Source: Oceanisphaera psychrotolerans (lineage in GTDB: Bacteria; Pseudomonadota; Gammaproteobacteria; Enterobacterales; Aeromonadaceae). Taken from it: 64,000 nucleotides of DNA. A program made the translations under genes and the position numbers. A model generated the notes under the pieces. That model made no database searches and had not been told where the DNA came from. It saw only the letters and a list, made by a program, of their open reading frames with translations. The DNA lies in assembly GCF_001870485.1 (NCBI RefSeq), contig NZ_MDKE01000012.1:1-64000 (forward strand). The letters run 5' to 3'. Below, piece after piece: positions 63,746 to 64,000 of this stretch (position 1 is its first letter; each line of letters opens with the position of its first letter).

Positions 63746-64000
63746 ATGAAACAAACCGTCAACAGCAACCGCCGGCTCACCCTGGCCTCGCGTCCGGTGG
63801 GGGCGCCTACCGCCGCCAACTTCGCCCTGAAAGAGGCCGCCATTCCCGAAATCGGAGACGGCCAGGTGCTGCTGCGCACCGTTTTCCTGAGCCTGGATCC
63901 CTACATGCGGGGCCGCATGAGCGACGCCAAGTCCTACGCCGAGCCGGTTGCCATCGGCGAGCCTATGGTCGGTGGTACCGTCAGCCGGGTCCATGCCAGC
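63746..64000 (+). CDS. NADP-dependent oxidoreductase, MDR family (5' part only)
   Basis: The first 85 codons of a medium-chain reductase, cut by the right edge of the window. RLTLASRPVGAPTAANFALKE and LSLDPYMRGRMSD are typical of the leukotriene-B4 12-hydroxydehydrogenase/CurA (curcumin reductase) subgroup, which reduces alpha,beta-unsaturated carbonyls with NADPH. It starts 23 bp after the dehydrogenase, so both are probably co-transcribed from the TetR-controlled promoter. Confidence 0.8.
   Translation, partial: MKQTVNSNRRLTLASRPVGAPTAANFALKEAAIPEIGDGQVLLRTVFLSLDPYMRGRMSDAKSYAEPVAIGEPMVGGTVSRVHAS

Overview
The window is a 64 kb piece of a GC-rich gammaproteobacterial chromosome. Gene content and order point to the Aeromonadales, in the Oceanimonas/Zobellella/Oceanisphaera neighbourhood. 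That placement is an inference from protein resemblance, GC content and E. coli-like synteny; no search was run. The left end is the promoter and leader of an rRNA operon that runs off the left edge. It is followed by hemG, trkH and yigZ, with fadBA divergent from them, as beside rrnA in E. coli.

Bases 1-15,250 are housekeeping: rrn promoters, hemG-trkH-yigZ (-), fadBA (+), a 415-bp non-coding palindromic element, tusA, an AEC transporter, yiaD and tag (-), glyQS (+), a small ABM-domain protein, avtA (+) and the heat-shock gene ibpA (-), which has a sigma-32 promoter and a possible RNA thermometer. Bases 15,485-29,286 are a nine-gene cellulose operon, all on the minus strand in the order bcsE-F-G-R-Q-A-B-Z-C. 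It would make, secrete and phosphoethanolamine-modify cellulose under c-di-GMP control.

Bases 29,495-35,521 are the replication cluster dnaA-dnaN-recF-gyrB (-). Upstream of dnaA is a GATC-dense region with DnaA-box-like sites. About 7.3 kb of transport and metabolic genes (BCCT carrier, CocE/NonD hydrolase, LysR regulator, polar amino-acid ABC transporter) then separate dnaA from rpmH-rnpA-yidD-yidC-mnmE (+), its usual neighbour.

The right third (47-64 kb) is accessory. It holds a LysR-controlled MexEF-OprN-like RND efflux operon, then an AT-richer MFS gene bracketed by two copies of the outer-membrane-factor gene's 3' end. After these come small redox and detoxification units: a LysR gene divergent from an ABM monooxygenase, a Yellow/MRJP-like protein and an MDR reductase; a DODA-type dioxygenase with DoxX and a LysR gene; and a TetR regulator with a YqhD-like alcohol dehydrogenase and a reductase cut by the right edge. 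The last unit carries the same 15-bp operator in front of both the regulator and the dehydrogenase.

A striking property of the sequence as given is a set of eleven single-base G/C deletions that break conserved genes (avtA, bcsC twice, bcsB twice, bcsA, bcsE, recF, the hydrolase and two LysR genes). Each is repaired by adding back one G or C, usually in a short G or C run. Base-calling error is the simplest explanation, so these genes are probably intact in the organism. No tRNA, CRISPR array, insertion-sequence transposase or prophage gene was found.
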